Assembly (NCBI RefSeq): GCF_018882445.1
Contig: NZ_JACVOM010000003.1
Location: 124,001-188,000 of the forward strand
DNA: 64,000 bases
From: Polynucleobacter sp. 15G-AUS-farblos
Lineage (GTDB): Bacteria > Pseudomonadota > Gammaproteobacteria > Burkholderiales > Burkholderiaceae
Reading direction: 5' to 3'
How positions within the stretch are numbered: position 1 is the stretch's first letter; every line of letters begins with the position of its first letter. The translations under genes and the position numbers were made by a program. The notes under the pieces are model-generated. The model made no database searches. It saw only the letters and a list, made by a program, of their open reading frames with translations, and was not told the DNA's origin. This document shows, in pieces, positions 54,929-64,000 of this stretch.

Positions 54929-55002
54929 AAGCCTTGATTGTGCTAAAGTGTCAGGCTTTCCACGCAAAAACAAAGTTGCTCTCAAGCCCACACCCCCCTT
55001 AA

Positions 55003-56019
55003 ATGCAGATTGGCTCACATCTCCTAGCAAATCGACTCTTTGTGGCCCCTATGGCTGGGGTAACAGATCGTCCTTTTAGGCAATTGTGCAAACAATTGGG
55101 TGCTGGTTACGCTGTCTCTGAGATGGTGGCTTCTAATGCTTTACTTTGGAAGAGTGTCAAAACGCAGCGTCGCGCCAATCATGTGGGCGAATTCAAACCT
55201 ATCGCAGTACAAATTGCGGGAGCAGATCCTGCCATGATGGCAGCTGCCGCCAAACTCAATGTTGATCATGGCGCACAAATCATCGACATCAACATGGGTT
55301 GCCCCGCTAAGAAAGTGTGCAATGTGGCAGCGGGCTCTGCTCTATTGCGTGATGAACCCCTGGTACAAAAAATTCTTGAAGCGGTTGTGCAAGCCGTTGG
55401 TGTTGGTCCAGATGCGGTACCGGTGACATTAAAAATTCGTACCGGCTGGGATCGTGAGCATAAAAACGCCATCGACATTGCTAAGCTCGCAGAAAAAGTG
55501 GGTATCTCTATGCTAACTGTGCATGGTCGCACCAAGGCCGATCTTTATCATGGTGAAGCAGAGTATGAAACGATCACGGCAGTCAAAAATAGTGTGTCGA
55601 TTCCGATCGTAGCCAATGGCGATATCACCACACCAGAGAAAGCGGAATTCGTATTAAAGACTACTAGTGCCGATGCCATCATGATTGGGCGCGCCGCCCA
55701 AGGGCGTCCCTGGATCTTCCGAGAAATTCATCACTATCTTGAAACCGGTGGAAAGTTACCTACCCCAGAGATCAATGAGATACAAGGCATCATGAATACC
55801 CACCTGTTAGACCATTATGAGTTCTATGGTGAACACATCGGTCTTCGTACTGCGCGTAAACATATTGGCTGGTATTGCAAAGGCCTGAGAGATTCACATG
55901 CATTTCGTCAGCGCATGAATACTGCAGATGATTGCAAAACGCAATTGCAAATGGTGAATGATTATTTCGATGAAATGAAAGCCCACTCTGATCGTTTACT
56001 TTTTTTAGAAGCAGCTTAG
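55003..56019 (+). CDS. dusB: tRNA-dihydrouridine synthase B
   Basis: FMN enzyme reducing uridine in the tRNA D-loop. FVAPMAGVTDRPFRQLCKQLGAGYAVSEM at the N-terminus binds FMN, GCPAKKVCNVAAGSALLRDE contains the catalytic Cys, and LTVHGRTKADLYHG and IMIGRAAQGRPWIFREI complete the Dus barrel. Length 338 aa is normal. It precedes fis by 76 bp, as in E. coli and most proteobacteria, where dusB and fis form an operon. Confidence 0.97.
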   Translation: MQIGSHLLANRLFVAPMAGVTDRPFRQLCKQLGAGYAVSEMVASNALLWKSVKTQRRANHVGEFKPIAVQIAGADPAMMAAAAKLNVDHGAQIIDINMGCPAKKVCNVAAGSALLRDEPLVQKILEAVVQAVGVGPDAVPVTLKIRTGWDREHKNAIDIAKLAEKVGISMLTVHGRTKADLYHGEAEYETITAVKNSVSIPIVANGDITTPEKAEFVLKTTSADAIMIGRAAQGRPWIFREIHHYLETGGKLPTPEINEIQGIMNTHLLDHYEFYGEHIGLRTARKHIGWYCKGLRDSHAFRQRMNTADDCKTQLQMVNDYFDEMKAHSDRLLFLEAA

Positions 56020-56078
56020 CTAGTACCTCAGTTATTAATTCAGTTATTACCTTAGTTATCACCTTAGTTATTTATTTT
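56019..56078. repeat. Imperfect 12-bp tandem repeat in the dusB-fis gap
   Basis: Units at 56031, 56043, 56055 and 56067 read GTTATTAATTCA, GTTATTACCTTA, GTTATCACCTTA and GTTATTTATTTT. A more diverged copy begins at 56019 on the last base of the dusB stop codon. GTTAT recurs at exact 12-bp intervals. Confidence 0.88.
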
Positions 56079-56095
56079 TTGTATTGATAGACTTT

Positions 56096-56335
56096 ATGAA
56101 CAATAAGCACCCTATTACCGCATGTATCGAGACCCAATTACAGGGCTATCTTGATGACCTCAAAGGCACCCCTCCTACTGATATTTATCAAATGGTCTTA
56201 GCCGTAGTTGAAAAGCCAATGCTGGAACTAGTGATGCAGCATGCCAAGCAAAATCAATCCTTGGCAGCGCAATATCTGGGTATCAATCGCAATACCTTGC
56301 ACAAGAAGCTGGTTGAACATCAGATCTTGAAGTAA
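56096..56335 (+). CDS. fis: Fis-family DNA-binding protein
   Basis: Nucleoid-associated regulator homologue. The C-terminal helix-turn-helix [23 protein letters not shown] (about residues 52-74) is conserved, and [12 protein letters not shown] precedes it. ATG at 56096 is preferred to a TTG at 56084 as no ribosome-binding site supports the longer form. At 79 aa it is shorter at the N-terminus than the 98-aa E. coli Fis, as is usual in Betaproteobacteria. Sits after dusB across the tandem repeat. Confidence 0.94.
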   Translation: MNNKHPITACIETQLQGYLDDLKGTPPTDIYQMVLAVVEKPMLELVMQHAKQNQSLAAQYLGINRNTLHKKLVEHQILK

Positions 56336-56379
56336 TTTCAGAATTCATCCTCATACCTATTTTTTACTTATACCCCTCA

Positions 56380-57960
56380 ATGATCCGAACAGCCCTTCTC
56401 TCCGTTTCCGATAAAAATGGCATCGTGCCTTTTGCAAAAGCCCTCCATGAGCAAGGCATCAAGCTCATCTCCACGGGCGGTACAGCAAAACTCTTGGCTG
56501 AGAATCAATTGCCGGTGGTTGAGGTTTCTTCCTTAACCAAATTTCCTGAGATGCTCGATGGTCGGGTAAAAACTTTACATCCGATGGTTCATGGAGGCTT
56601 ACTGGCTCGCAGAGATTTTCCTGAACATATGACTGCCTTAAAAGAGCATGGTATCGACACTATCGATATGTTGGTGATCAACCTCTATCCATTTAATGAA
56701 ACCGTCGCCAAGGAAAGCTGCTCATTTGAAGATGCTGTAGAAAATATTGATATTGGTGGTCCAGCAATGCTACGTGCTGCAGCTAAAAACCATCAGGATG
56801 TTACGGTGTTGATTTCGCCAGAAGATTACGCACCTGTCTTGGCTGAAATGAAAGCCAATCACAATACTGTTTCTTACAAAACGAATTTGGCTTTAGCGAA
56901 GAAAGTATTCGCACACACAGCCCAGTACGACGGTGCTATTGCTAATTACCTTTCAGCATTAGGCGATGAGCTCGATCACAAGGCGCGCTCCGCTTATCCA
57001 GAGACCCTCCATTTCGCTTTTGAAAAAGTGCAAGAAATGCGCTATGGCGAGAACCCTCATCAATCCGCTGCATTCTATAAAGATATTGCACCGGTTGATG
57101 GTGCACTGGCTAACTACAAACAGCTCCAAGGCAAAGAGCTCTCTTATAACAATATTGCTGATGCTGACTCTGCTTGGGAATGCGTAAAGAGTTTTTCGAA
57201 TAACGCTGGTGGCGCCGCTGCATGCGTCATCATTAAACATGCCAATCCATGTGGTGTAGCAGTGGGCGCAAGCGCCATAGAGGCTTATCAGAAAGCCTTT
57301 AAAACGGATCCGAGCTCTGCCTTTGGCGGCATTATTGCTCTCAACGTACCTTGCGATGGCGTGGCAGCAGAAGCCATCTCTAAACAATTTGTTGAGGTAT
57401 TGATTGCACCTAGCTTTAGTCCGGAAGCTAAAGCCCTCTTTGCTGCAAAACAAAATGTACGTCTCTTAGAAATTCCATTAGGCAATGCCTTTAATACATT
57501 TGACTTCAAGCGAGTTGGTGGAGGCTTATTGGTGCAATCGCCCGACGCCAAAAATGTTTTGGAAAATGAAATGCGTGTTGTGAGTAAGCGTCTGCCAACC
57601 CCAAGCGAAATGAATGACATGATGTTTGCTTGGCGCGTAGCAAAATTTGTTAAATCTAATGCGATTGTCTACTGCGCTAATGGTATGACACTGGGCATTG
57701 GTGCAGGCCAGATGAGTCGTGTCGACTCTGCCAGAATGGCCAGCATTAAGGCTGAGAATGCCGGCTTAAGTCTGAAAGGTTCTGCAGTAGCTAGTGATGC
57801 ATTCTTCCCCTTCCGCGATGGCTTAGATGTCGTTGTGAATGGCGGAGCAAGTTGTGCCATTCAACCCGGTGGCAGCATGCGGGATGATGAAATCATTGCG
57901 GCAGCTGACGAACATGGCATTGCCATGATCTTTACTGGCACTCGCCATTTCCGTCATTAA
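56380..57960 (+). CDS. purH: Bifunctional AICAR transformylase/IMP cyclohydrolase
   Basis: Last two steps of IMP synthesis. The N-terminal cyclohydrolase domain has [25 protein letters not shown] and [21 protein letters not shown]. The transformylase domain has [26 protein letters not shown] with the catalytic Lys-His, [10 protein letters not shown] and the C-terminal [30 protein letters not shown]. Length 526 aa is normal. It is followed 20 bp later by ruvC. Confidence 0.98.
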   Translation: MIRTALLSVSDKNGIVPFAKALHEQGIKLISTGGTAKLLAENQLPVVEVSSLTKFPEMLDGRVKTLHPMVHGGLLARRDFPEHMTALKEHGIDTIDMLVINLYPFNETVAKESCSFEDAVENIDIGGPAMLRAAAKNHQDVTVLISPEDYAPVLAEMKANHNTVSYKTNLALAKKVFAHTAQYDGAIANYLSALGDELDHKARSAYPETLHFAFEKVQEMRYGENPHQSAAFYKDIAPVDGALANYKQLQGKELSYNNIADADSAWECVKSFSNNAGGAAACVIIKHANPCGVAVGASAIEAYQKAFKTDPSSAFGGIIALNVPCDGVAAEAISKQFVEVLIAPSFSPEAKALFAAKQNVRLLEIPLGNAFNTFDFKRVGGGLLVQSPDAKNVLENEMRVVSKRLPTPSEMNDMMFAWRVAKFVKSNAIVYCANGMTLGIGAGQMSRVDSARMASIKAENAGLSLKGSAVASDAFFPFRDGLDVVVNGGASCAIQPGGSMRDDEIIAAADEHGIAMIFTGTRHFRH

Positions 57961-57980
57961 GCAAGTCAGAAAATAAACTG

Positions 57981-58499
57981 ATGCGCTGGATAGGAATCGA
58001 TCCCGGTCTACGTACTTCAGGCTTTGGCATCATCGATGTTGAAGGCCAGAAGCTGACCTATGTTGCCTCCGGCACGATAGAAAGTGGTGATCCTGCTACA
58101 GGACTCCCAGAACGTCTGGGTGCCCTGTACGCTGGCGTCAAAGAAGTACTTGAAACCTATCGCCCCGAGTCTGCTGCAATTGAGGAAGTCTTTCTCAACG
58201 TCAATCCTCGATCTACTCTGATGCTCGGTCAAGCCAGAGGAGCTGTCATTGCTGCACTGGTTTCTGAAAAATTACCGGTGGCTGAATACAGCGCCTTACG
58301 AGTAAAACAGGCAATCGTTGGTACTGGGCGCGCTGCAAAACCACAAGTTCAAGAAATGGTGAAGCGTCTACTGAGACTCAATCGCGCTCCAGGCACCGAT
58401 GCCTCTGACGCACTAGGTGTAGCAATTTGTGCGGCTCATCATGCTCAAATTCCGAAGGCTATCTCTGCTGCTCTTGCACCCAAGAAACGCGGCAAATAA
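57981..58499 (+). CDS. ruvC: Holliday junction resolvase RuvC
   Basis: Endonuclease cutting Holliday junctions. The catalytic acidic residues are in [15 protein letters not shown] (Asp at about 7), [12 protein letters not shown], and [17 protein letters not shown]. Length 172 aa is normal. Head of ruvC-ruvA-ruvB; no LexA box was found upstream, so SOS control of this cluster is not evident. Confidence 0.97.
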   Translation: MRWIGIDPGLRTSGFGIIDVEGQKLTYVASGTIESGDPATGLPERLGALYAGVKEVLETYRPESAAIEEVFLNVNPRSTLMLGQARGAVIAALVSEKLPVAEYSALRVKQAIVGTGRAAKPQVQEMVKRLLRLNRAPGTDASDALGVAICAAHHAQIPKAISAALAPKKRGK

Positions 58500-58540
58500 A
58501 TATCACCAACTCACCACTTCAAACAGGTTAAGATCTTCCT

Positions 58541-59122
58541 ATGATCGGTCGTATACAAGGCACTCTCGTTTCAGTACATCCCCCGCGGCTTTTAGTTGAT
58601 TGCCAAGGTGTCGGCTATGAAATTGATGTTCCTATGAGCACCTTGTATCAACTCCCAGAGGTCAACCAAAAAATTACCTTGCTTACCCATTTCCAGGTGC
58701 GTGAAGATGCCCAGCAACTCTTTGGGTTCGCCACTGAAACTGAACGTGAGGCATTTAGGGCTTTAATCAAAATTAGTGGTGTTGGCTCACGCACTGCCTT
58801 AGCAGTTCTGTCAGGCATGAGTGTGAATGAATTAGCGCAGGCGATCGCCCTACAAGAAGCAGGTCGCCTCACTCAAGTCCCAGGAATCGGTAAGAAGACG
58901 GCTGAACGTCTGTGCTTAGAGCTCAAGGGCAAGCTCGCTCCAGATCTAGGTATCGGCACTGGTAAACCACCAGTCATTGAAGCAAGCAGTGAAGTTTTGC
59001 AAGCACTGCTGGCTCTAGGCTATTCCGAAAAAGAAGCCTTGCTGGCACTCAAACAGATTCCTACAGATACCAAGGTATCTGATGGTATTCGGATGGGCTT
59101 AAAGTATCTATCTAAAGCCTAA
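58541..59122 (+). CDS. ruvA: Holliday junction DNA helicase subunit RuvA
   Basis: Tetramer that binds four-way junctions and loads RuvB. The OB-fold N-domain begins [15 protein letters not shown]. The helix-hairpin-helix pair is [16 protein letters not shown] and [20 protein letters not shown]. The C-terminal RuvB-contact domain is [20 protein letters not shown]. Length 193 aa is normal. Confidence 0.98.
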   Translation: MIGRIQGTLVSVHPPRLLVDCQGVGYEIDVPMSTLYQLPEVNQKITLLTHFQVREDAQQLFGFATETEREAFRALIKISGVGSRTALAVLSGMSVNELAQAIALQEAGRLTQVPGIGKKTAERLCLELKGKLAPDLGIGTGKPPVIEASSEVLQALLALGYSEKEALLALKQIPTDTKVSDGIRMGLKYLSKA

Positions 59123-59149
59123 TTAAGCAAACAGCACTAAACTGGCAGC

Positions 59150-60220
59150 ATGGCAATTCACACAGACGATCTCAGCGCTATTCCCGAAGATTTACCTGAA
59201 GGTAATGACCGTATTGTGAGCGGTGCTGTCGGCAATGCTGAAGCAGTATTTGAGCGCGCACTTCGTCCAAAACAATTAGATGAGTACGTTGGACAAACTA
59301 AAGCCCGTGCTCAATTAGAGATTTTCATTAGTGCCACGCGTGCGCGCCAAGAGGCACTTGATCACGTACTCCTATTTGGCCCTCCTGGTCTTGGGAAAAC
59401 GACACTAGCGCACATCATCGCTCGTGAGCTTGGCGTCAATTTGCGTCAGACTAGCGGCCCCGTCCTAGATAGACCAGGAGACTTAGCGGCCTTACTGACC
59501 AACCTAGAGACCAATGATGTCCTCTTCATTGATGAAATTCATCGCCTGTCTCCAGTCGTAGAAGAAATTCTATATCCAGCTTTAGAAGACTACAGTCTAG
59601 ATATCATGATTGGTGAAGGGCCTGCAGCGCGCAGCGTCAAGATTGATCTGAAACCTTTTACGCTCATTGGAGCTACTACTCGTGCGGGTATGCTCACCAA
59701 CCCATTGCGTGATCGCTTTGGGATTGTGGCTAGACTCGAGTTTTACACCACCGAAGAACTCACCAAAATTATTGAGAGATCTGCCAATCTTCTGAAGGCC
59801 GATATCGATCCTGAAGGTTCAGTAGAAATTGCAAAACGGGCACGGGGTACTCCTCGTATTGCTAACCGCTTATTGCGCCGAGTGCGTGATTACGCGGAAG
59901 TAAAGGGAACAGGTACGATCACCAAAGCGATGGCAGATGCTGCCCTCAAAATGCTCGATGTAGATCCTAGTGGTTTTGATGTGATGGATCGCAAGCTCTT
60001 AGAGGCTATCTTGCATAAGTTTGATGGTGGCCCAGTGGGCATTGATAACTTGGCTGCTGCGATTGGCGAAGAACGTGACACCATTGAAGATGTTTTAGAG
60101 CCTTATTTGATTCAACAAGGCTATCTACAGAGAACCTCTCGTGGAAGAGTGGCAACACGTCAAGCTTACGAACACTTTGGCTTAACGCCACCAAGCAATA
60201 ACACTAGCTTAGATCTATAG
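59150..60220 (+). CDS. ruvB: Holliday junction branch-migration helicase RuvB
   Basis: AAA+ hexameric motor. [15 protein letters not shown] at the start, Walker [16 protein letters not shown], Walker [13 protein letters not shown], sensor 1 [11 protein letters not shown], arginine-finger region [10 protein letters not shown] and sensor 2 [19 protein letters not shown]-terminal winged helix ends with [13 protein letters not shown]. Length 356 aa is normal. Convergent with tyrS, 5 bp apart. Confidence 0.98.
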   Translation: MAIHTDDLSAIPEDLPEGNDRIVSGAVGNAEAVFERALRPKQLDEYVGQTKARAQLEIFISATRARQEALDHVLLFGPPGLGKTTLAHIIARELGVNLRQTSGPVLDRPGDLAALLTNLETNDVLFIDEIHRLSPVVEEILYPALEDYSLDIMIGEGPAARSVKIDLKPFTLIGATTRAGMLTNPLRDRFGIVARLEFYTTEELTKIIERSANLLKADIDPEGSVEIAKRARGTPRIANRLLRRVRDYAEVKGTGTITKAMADAALKMLDVDPSGFDVMDRKLLEAILHKFDGGPVGIDNLAAAIGEERDTIEDVLEPYLIQQGYLQRTSRGRVATRQAYEHFGLTPPSNNTSLDL

Positions 60221-60225
60221 CAGGA

Positions 60226-61458
60226 TTAACTCAGCGTCACTTTCGCAAAACGGCGCTTGCCTACTTGAACTAAATAAGTTCCCGCCTCTATCTTGAGTTG
60301 CTTATCGCTGACAGTAGCGCCATCAATCTTGACACCGTTCTGCTCGATATTGCGATTGGCTTCAGAGGTCGATGGGGCTAAGTTGGCAGCTTTTAAGAAA
60401 TTGGCAATACCCATGGGCGCCCCAGTCAAGCTGACTTCTGGAACATCATCTGGTACACCGCCCTTAGCGCGATGATTAAAGTCATCTAGCGCTTTTTCTG
60501 CCGCGGCTTGTGAATGAAAGCGCGCAACAATTTCTTGAGCAAGTAATACTTTGCAATCGCGTGGGTTTCTGCCACCAGCGACTTCTTGCTTCATCAAATC
60601 AATTTCAGCCATTGGGTGGAACGAAAGCAAGGTGAAATAGTCCCACATCAAATCATCTGAGATGCTCATGAGTTTGCCAAACATATCACTAGCTGGCTCA
60701 CTGATGCCGATGTAATTTCCTTTGGACTTACTCATTTTCTCAACGCCATCAAGGCCAACCAATAATGGCATGGTCAAAATACATTGAGGCTCCTGGCCAT
60801 ATTCACGCTGGAGTTCGCGCCCGACCAAGAGATTAAATTTTTGATCAGTACCGCCAAGCTCTAAATCACTCTTAAGTGCCACAGAGTCATAGCCTTGCAT
60901 GAGGGGGTATAGAAATTCATGAATAGAGATCGGAACGCCATTGCGATAGCGCTTAGTAAAGTCATCGCGCTCAAGCATCCGCGCAACCGTGTGTTTAGCA
61001 GCCAATTGAATCATGCCGCGTGCACCTAAGGGATCGCACCACTCACTGTTGTAACGTACCTCTGTTTTAGAAGGGTCCAAGACCATGCTGGCTTGGCGAT
61101 AGTATGTTTCTGCATTGACGGCGATTTCCTCGGCAGTCAATGGTGGGCGAGTAGCATTGCGACCAGATGGATCACCAATCATGCTCGTGAAATCACCAAT
61201 CAAGAAAATCACCGTATGACCCAAGTCTTGCAATTGACGCAATTTATTTAAAACGACGGTATGACCTAGATGAATATCTGGAGCAGTAGGATCTAAACCC
61301 AGTTTGATACGCAAAGGTGCTTTAGTAGCCTGGCTACGCGCCAATTTCTGAACCCAATCTGCCTCAACCAATAGCTCATCACAGCCACGCTTGGTGACTT
61401 CAAGTGCCGCAAATACTTCTGGGGTCAATGGATATTTTTGTTCTGGTTTTGCAGTCAT
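60226..61458 (-). CDS. tyrS: Tyrosyl-tRNA synthetase
   Basis: Class I synthetase. The HIGH motif appears as HLGH in [19 protein letters not shown] (about residues 57-75), and KMSKS is intact in [14 protein letters not shown]. The C-terminal S4 RNA-binding domain covers about residues 345-410 ([20 protein letters not shown]). The sequence resembles the TyrZ-like clade common in Betaproteobacteria. Length 410 aa is normal. It is divergent from anmK. Confidence 0.97.
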   Translation of the reverse strand: MTAKPEQKYPLTPEVFAALEVTKRGCDELLVEADWVQKLARSQATKAPLRIKLGLDPTAPDIHLGHTVVLNKLRQLQDLGHTVIFLIGDFTSMIGDPSGRNATRPPLTAEEIAVNAETYYRQASMVLDPSKTEVRYNSEWCDPLGARGMIQLAAKHTVARMLERDDFTKRYRNGVPISIHEFLYPLMQGYDSVALKSDLELGGTDQKFNLLVGRELQREYGQEPQCILTMPLLVGLDGVEKMSKSKGNYIGISEPASDMFGKLMSISDDLMWDYFTLLSFHPMAEIDLMKQEVAGGRNPRDCKVLLAQEIVARFHSQAAAEKALDDFNHRAKGGVPDDVPEVSLTGAPMGIANFLKAANLAPSTSEANRNIEQNGVKIDGATVSDKQLKIEAGTYLVQVGKRRFAKVTLS

Positions 61459-61544
61459 GCTGATTCGGATACTGATACAGTGATTTAGTATTTAAATTGC
61501 TAAAGCATAATTGTCGCATTCCTGAGACTATTACCCAGAACCCC

Positions 61545-62675
61545 ATGAACCAGCCCCATTCTTTCTATATCGGCCTGATGTCCGGCACTAGCCTGGATGG
61601 GATTGATGCTGTTCTGGCCAAGATTGGGCCAAATGGTGAGGCGAGCGCGCAAATGGCCGTCAGTACGCCCTTCTCCCCCGGCCTTCTTCAGGCGCTAGTT
61701 GAGCTACAAAGCCCAGGACCAAACGAATTACACCGTGAAAAGCAAGCCTCCAATGCCCTAGCCTTGGCTTATGCGGAAGCCGTAATGCTGTTATTGAATC
61801 AGGCGAAATTAAAGCCAGCAGATATTAGTGCTATTGGCGCACATGGCCAAACCATTCGCCACCAACCTGAGCTTGGTGAAAATTTAGCCTATACCCACCA
61901 AACATTAAATGCTGCTTTGTTAGCAGAAAAAACAGGGATTGATGTCATTGCTGATTTTAGAAGTCGTGATGTTGCAGCAGGAGGTCATGGCGCTCCATTG
62001 GTACCCGCATTTCATGCGCAGCAATTTACCTCTACAGAAAATATTGCAATAGTGAATATCGGTGGCATTGCCAATCTCACCCTCTTGCCAAAACAGGGTG
62101 ACGTTACTGGCTTTGATTGTGGTCCCGGGAATATGCTGATGGATGCATGGATTTTTGAGCAACAAGGAAATCGCTACGATAAAGATGGTGCCTGGGCTCT
62201 AGAAGGTAAAGTCAACGATGCGCTTCTATCTAAGCTACTGAATGATCCATTCTTTTCGCAGCCCCCACCCAAAAGCACCGGACGCGATAACTTTCATCTG
62301 AGTTGGCTCTTAGAAAAGCTAGGCGATGAAAATGATTTAGCAGAAGATGTTCAGGCTACCTTATTGCATCTCACCGTACATTCGATTCTTGAAGCCTTAG
62401 CACGCTATGCGCCACAAACCCAGAAGCTGATTGTGTGTGGGGGTGGTGCAAAGAATAAAGCTTTAATGAATCTACTAGAAATGAAGAAGACCAACTTCTT
62501 CAAACACGCGCTCCAAATTGCTACTAGTGACTCAGTAGGAATTGATCCTCAATTGGTAGAAGGTTTGGCTTTTGCTTGGCTTGCTTGGGCCCACAAAGAA
62601 AAACGGCCAGCAAATTTGCCAGCCGTTACAGGAGCGAAGGGCCCTAGAATTCTGGGCGCTTACTATCCAGCTTAA
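61545..62675 (+). CDS. anmK: Anhydro-N-acetylmuramic acid kinase
   Basis: Converts 1,6-anhydro-MurNAc released from peptidoglycan to MurNAc-6-phosphate. FYIGLMSGTSLDGIDAVLAKI, IGAHGQTIRHQP, NIGGIANLTLL, FDCGPGNMLMDAW and VCGGGAKNKALMNLL define the ASKHA-type kinase. ATG at 61545 is preferred to a TTG at 61497, which would add 16 residues unlike the family. The resulting 376 aa is normal. Its 3' end holds the erpA terminator in antisense. Confidence 0.96.
   Translation: MNQPHSFYIGLMSGTSLDGIDAVLAKIGPNGEASAQMAVSTPFSPGLLQALVELQSPGPNELHREKQASNALALAYAEAVMLLLNQAKLKPADISAIGAHGQTIRHQPELGENLAYTHQTLNAALLAEKTGIDVIADFRSRDVAAGGHGAPLVPAFHAQQFTSTENIAIVNIGGIANLTLLPKQGDVTGFDCGPGNMLMDAWIFEQQGNRYDKDGAWALEGKVNDALLSKLLNDPFFSQPPPKSTGRDNFHLSWLLEKLGDENDLAEDVQATLLHLTVHSILEALARYAPQTQKLIVCGGGAKNKALMNLLEMKKTNFFKHALQIATSDSVGIDPQLVEGLAFAWLAWAHKEKRPANLPAVTGAKGPRILGAYYPA
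62594..62627 (-). terminator. Terminator of the argC-erpA side, embedded in anmK coding sequence
   Basis: Reading leftward, AACGGC-TG-GCAAA is followed by TTTGC-TG-GCCGTT and then TTTCTTTG. The TG pairs form G-U wobbles only in minus-strand RNA (C-A mismatches on the other strand), so the hairpin is directional. It lies about 70 nt after the erpA stop and inside anmK codons. Confidence 0.85.
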
Positions 62676-62695
62676 ATACGATGCTTTGTTTTTCT

Positions 62696-63070
62696 TTAAG
62701 CAGAGAAAGAAGAACCACAACCACAAGTAGTTTGTGCATTCGGATTCTTAATCACAAACTGTGAACCGTTGATGTCTTCTTTGTAGTCAATTTCAGCACC
62801 AACTAAATATTGGAAGCTCATTGAGTCTACTAAAAGCGTTACGCCATTTTTTTCAAACAAAGTGTCATCTTCATTCACAGCATCATCAAAGGTGAAGCCG
62901 TATTGAAAACCAGAGCATCCACCACCTTGAACGAATACGCGGAGCTTTAACTCTGGATTGCCTTCTTCAGCAATCAAGTCAGCCACTTTGGCAGCAGCGC
63001 TATCCGTGAACACCAAAGGGGTTGGTGGCTCGGCTAAGTCTTGTGCAGGTTGCGTAGCTAATTCGGTCAT
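62696..63070 (-). CDS. erpA: Iron-sulfur cluster insertion protein
   Basis: A-type carrier that delivers [4Fe-4S] clusters to target enzymes. The core [17 protein letters not shown] start ([18 protein letters not shown]) and the three Cys, [12 protein letters not shown] and CGCGSS at the C-terminus, define the family. ATG at 63070 is chosen since GAGGAG lies 6 nt upstream; a TTG at 63088 would include that site in the coding region. The resulting 124 aa is normal. It lies about 80 bp downstream of argC on the same strand. Confidence 0.95.
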   Translation of the reverse strand: MTELATQPAQDLAEPPTPLVFTDSAAAKVADLIAEEGNPELKLRVFVQGGGCSGFQYGFTFDDAVNEDDTLFEKNGVTLLVDSMSFQYLVGAEIDYKEDINGSQFVIKNPNAQTTCGCGSSFSA

Positions 63071-63149
63071 GATGTACTCCTCATTCAAAATACGATGGTT
63101 TATTTTAGGCTTTTAATGTCCGGCTTGCTGAAGGGTCATTTAAGCTGAA

Positions 63150-64000
63150 TTAAGGGGATACCGCAATTTGGGTTAAACCCGTTGTTTCAGGCAAGCCAAA
63201 CATCAAATTCATGCATTGAACCCCCTGGCCCGATGCCCCTTTAACCAAGTTATCTTCAACCACCAAAATAACTAAGGTATCACCACCGCCAGGGCGATGG
63301 ATGGCTATTCTGATGCCATTACTTCCCCGAACAGAACGGGTCTCAGGATGGCTGCCAGCAGGCATTACATCCACAAAGGGCTCATCCTTATAAAAGCTTT
63401 CATAGAGCTTCTGGTAATCCACTTCCTTACCAGCATCTGTCAGACGCACATATAAGGTGGAATGAATGCCTCTGACCATAGGCGTGAGATGGGGAACAAA
63501 GGTCAGACCAATCTCATCATGGCCTGCAATTGCCTTTAAACCCTGAACAATTTCTGGAAGATGACGATGGCCTTTGACGCTATAGGCTTTGAAATTATCA
63601 CTAGCTTCAGATAACAAAGTACCAATCTCTGCTTTACGTCCAGCACCAGAAGTTCCGGACTTTGAATCCGAAATAATATGATTGCCATCAATGAGCTGCT
63701 TGCCACCAGTCGACTTTGGCGAAAGCAATGGAGCTAGCCCTAACTGAACTGACGTTGGATAGCAGCCAGCTAAGCCCACGATACGGGCTTTTTTAATCGC
63801 ATCGCGATTGATCTCTGCTAAACCATAAACCGCTTCTGCCAAAATTTCAGGGCAGCTATGCTCCATGCCATACCACTTGGCAAATTCTTTGACATCTTTC
63901 AAACGAAAATCTGCAGCTAAATCCAAAATCTTGACATTGTTCGCTAACAATTCTTTTGCTTGAGCCATAGCAACACCATGAGGAGTTGCAAAGAACACCA
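63150..64000 (-). CDS. argC: N-acetyl-gamma-glutamyl-phosphate reductase, 5'-truncated by window end
   Basis: Reduces N-acetylglutamyl-phosphate to the semialdehyde in arginine synthesis. The visible part opens at [11 protein letters not shown], then [10 protein letters not shown], the catalytic Cys in [36 protein letters not shown], and HRHLPEI and [12 protein letters not shown]. The start codon is not in the window; the first visible codon is an internal Val and roughly 65 residues are missing. Likely the first gene of an operon that includes erpA. Confidence 0.95.
   Translation of the reverse strand, partial: VFFATPHGVAMAQAKELLANNVKILDLAADFRLKDVKEFAKWYGMEHSCPEILAEAVYGLAEINRDAIKKARIVGLAGCYPTSVQLGLAPLLSPKSTGGKQLIDGNHIISDSKSGTSGAGRKAEIGTLLSEASDNFKAYSVKGHRHLPEIVQGLKAIAGHDEIGLTFVPHLTPMVRGIHSTLYVRLTDAGKEVDYQKLYESFYKDEPFVDVMPAGSHPETRSVRGSNGIRIAIHRPGGGDTLVILVVEDNLVKGASGQGVQCMNLMFGLPETTGLTQIAVSP

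Noticed and set aside
55790..56062. 90-codon minus-strand frame with VITE/LITE repeats
   Set aside because: The repeated residues come from the 12-bp DNA tandem repeat and the rest is antisense to dusB; no ribosome-binding site seen.
1..64000. CRISPR arrays, rRNA genes, insertion sequences and prophage
   Set aside because: No regularly spaced repeats, rRNA sequence, transposase or phage structural proteins were found on either strand.

Overview
The window looks like chromosomal DNA of a free-living, Polynucleobacter-like member of the Burkholderiales (Betaproteobacteria). This rests on protein flavour, moderate base composition, a LexA box of the CTGT-N8-ACAG class at recA, and familiar gene orders such as lptD-surA-pdxA-rsmA, amgK-murU-pepP-ubiH-dusB-fis-purH-ruvCAB and corC-lnt-glyQS-gmhB-plsC. 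The genus is an inference. No IS element, prophage, integrase, rRNA operon or CRISPR array was seen. Both ends cut a gene: dacB at the left and argC at the right.

Layout. At 1-8.9 kb the 3' part of dacB converges on a long leftward series pgk-pyk-fba-purC-purE-purK-tsaC, which joins lower glycolysis to early purine synthesis. At 9.0-14.7 kb lie ilvE, a small zinc protein, the heptosyltransferase gene waaF, two poorly characterised genes, a BepA-like M48 protease and moaC. The 14.7-19.2 kb stretch is the most accessory-looking part: an AT-rich SGNH-hydrolase gene, a DUF71 ATPase gene, an acyltransferase-3 gene, a glycosyltransferase gene and a lone type IV pilin gene. At 19.2-24.6 kb are a TerC-family gene, sucDC, and recX-recA under a clear SOS operator.

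The 24.6-36.1 kb stretch is mixed: tRNA-Met, small secreted proteins, an orphan solute-binding lipoprotein, a MOSC protein, an MFS permease, a decayed gamma-glutamyltransferase gene, and transporters including amtB behind an NtrC-like palindrome. At 36.1-44.8 kb is miaB-ybeY-corC-lnt-glyQ-glyS-gmhB-plsC, in which the usual ybeZ (PhoH-like) gene is absent. At 44.8-50.6 kb rsmA-pdxA-surA-lptD run leftward. At 50.6-62.7 kb there is cell-wall recycling (amgK, murU, anmK), pepP, ubiH-like, dusB-fis, purH, ruvCAB and tyrS. The window ends with erpA and argC.

Shared themes are outer-membrane and envelope assembly (waaF, gmhB, lptD, surA, BepA-like, lnt), peptidoglycan turnover (dacB, anmK, amgK, murU), purine synthesis (purC, purE, purK, purH) and recombination (recA, recX, ruvCAB). 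The observations most worth checking are the split SGNH/acyltransferase/glycosyltransferase cluster, two mutually exclusive pairings in the pilin leader, the gamma-glutamyltransferase remnant, the NtrC-like site at amtB, the missing ybeZ, and an erpA terminator buried inside anmK.
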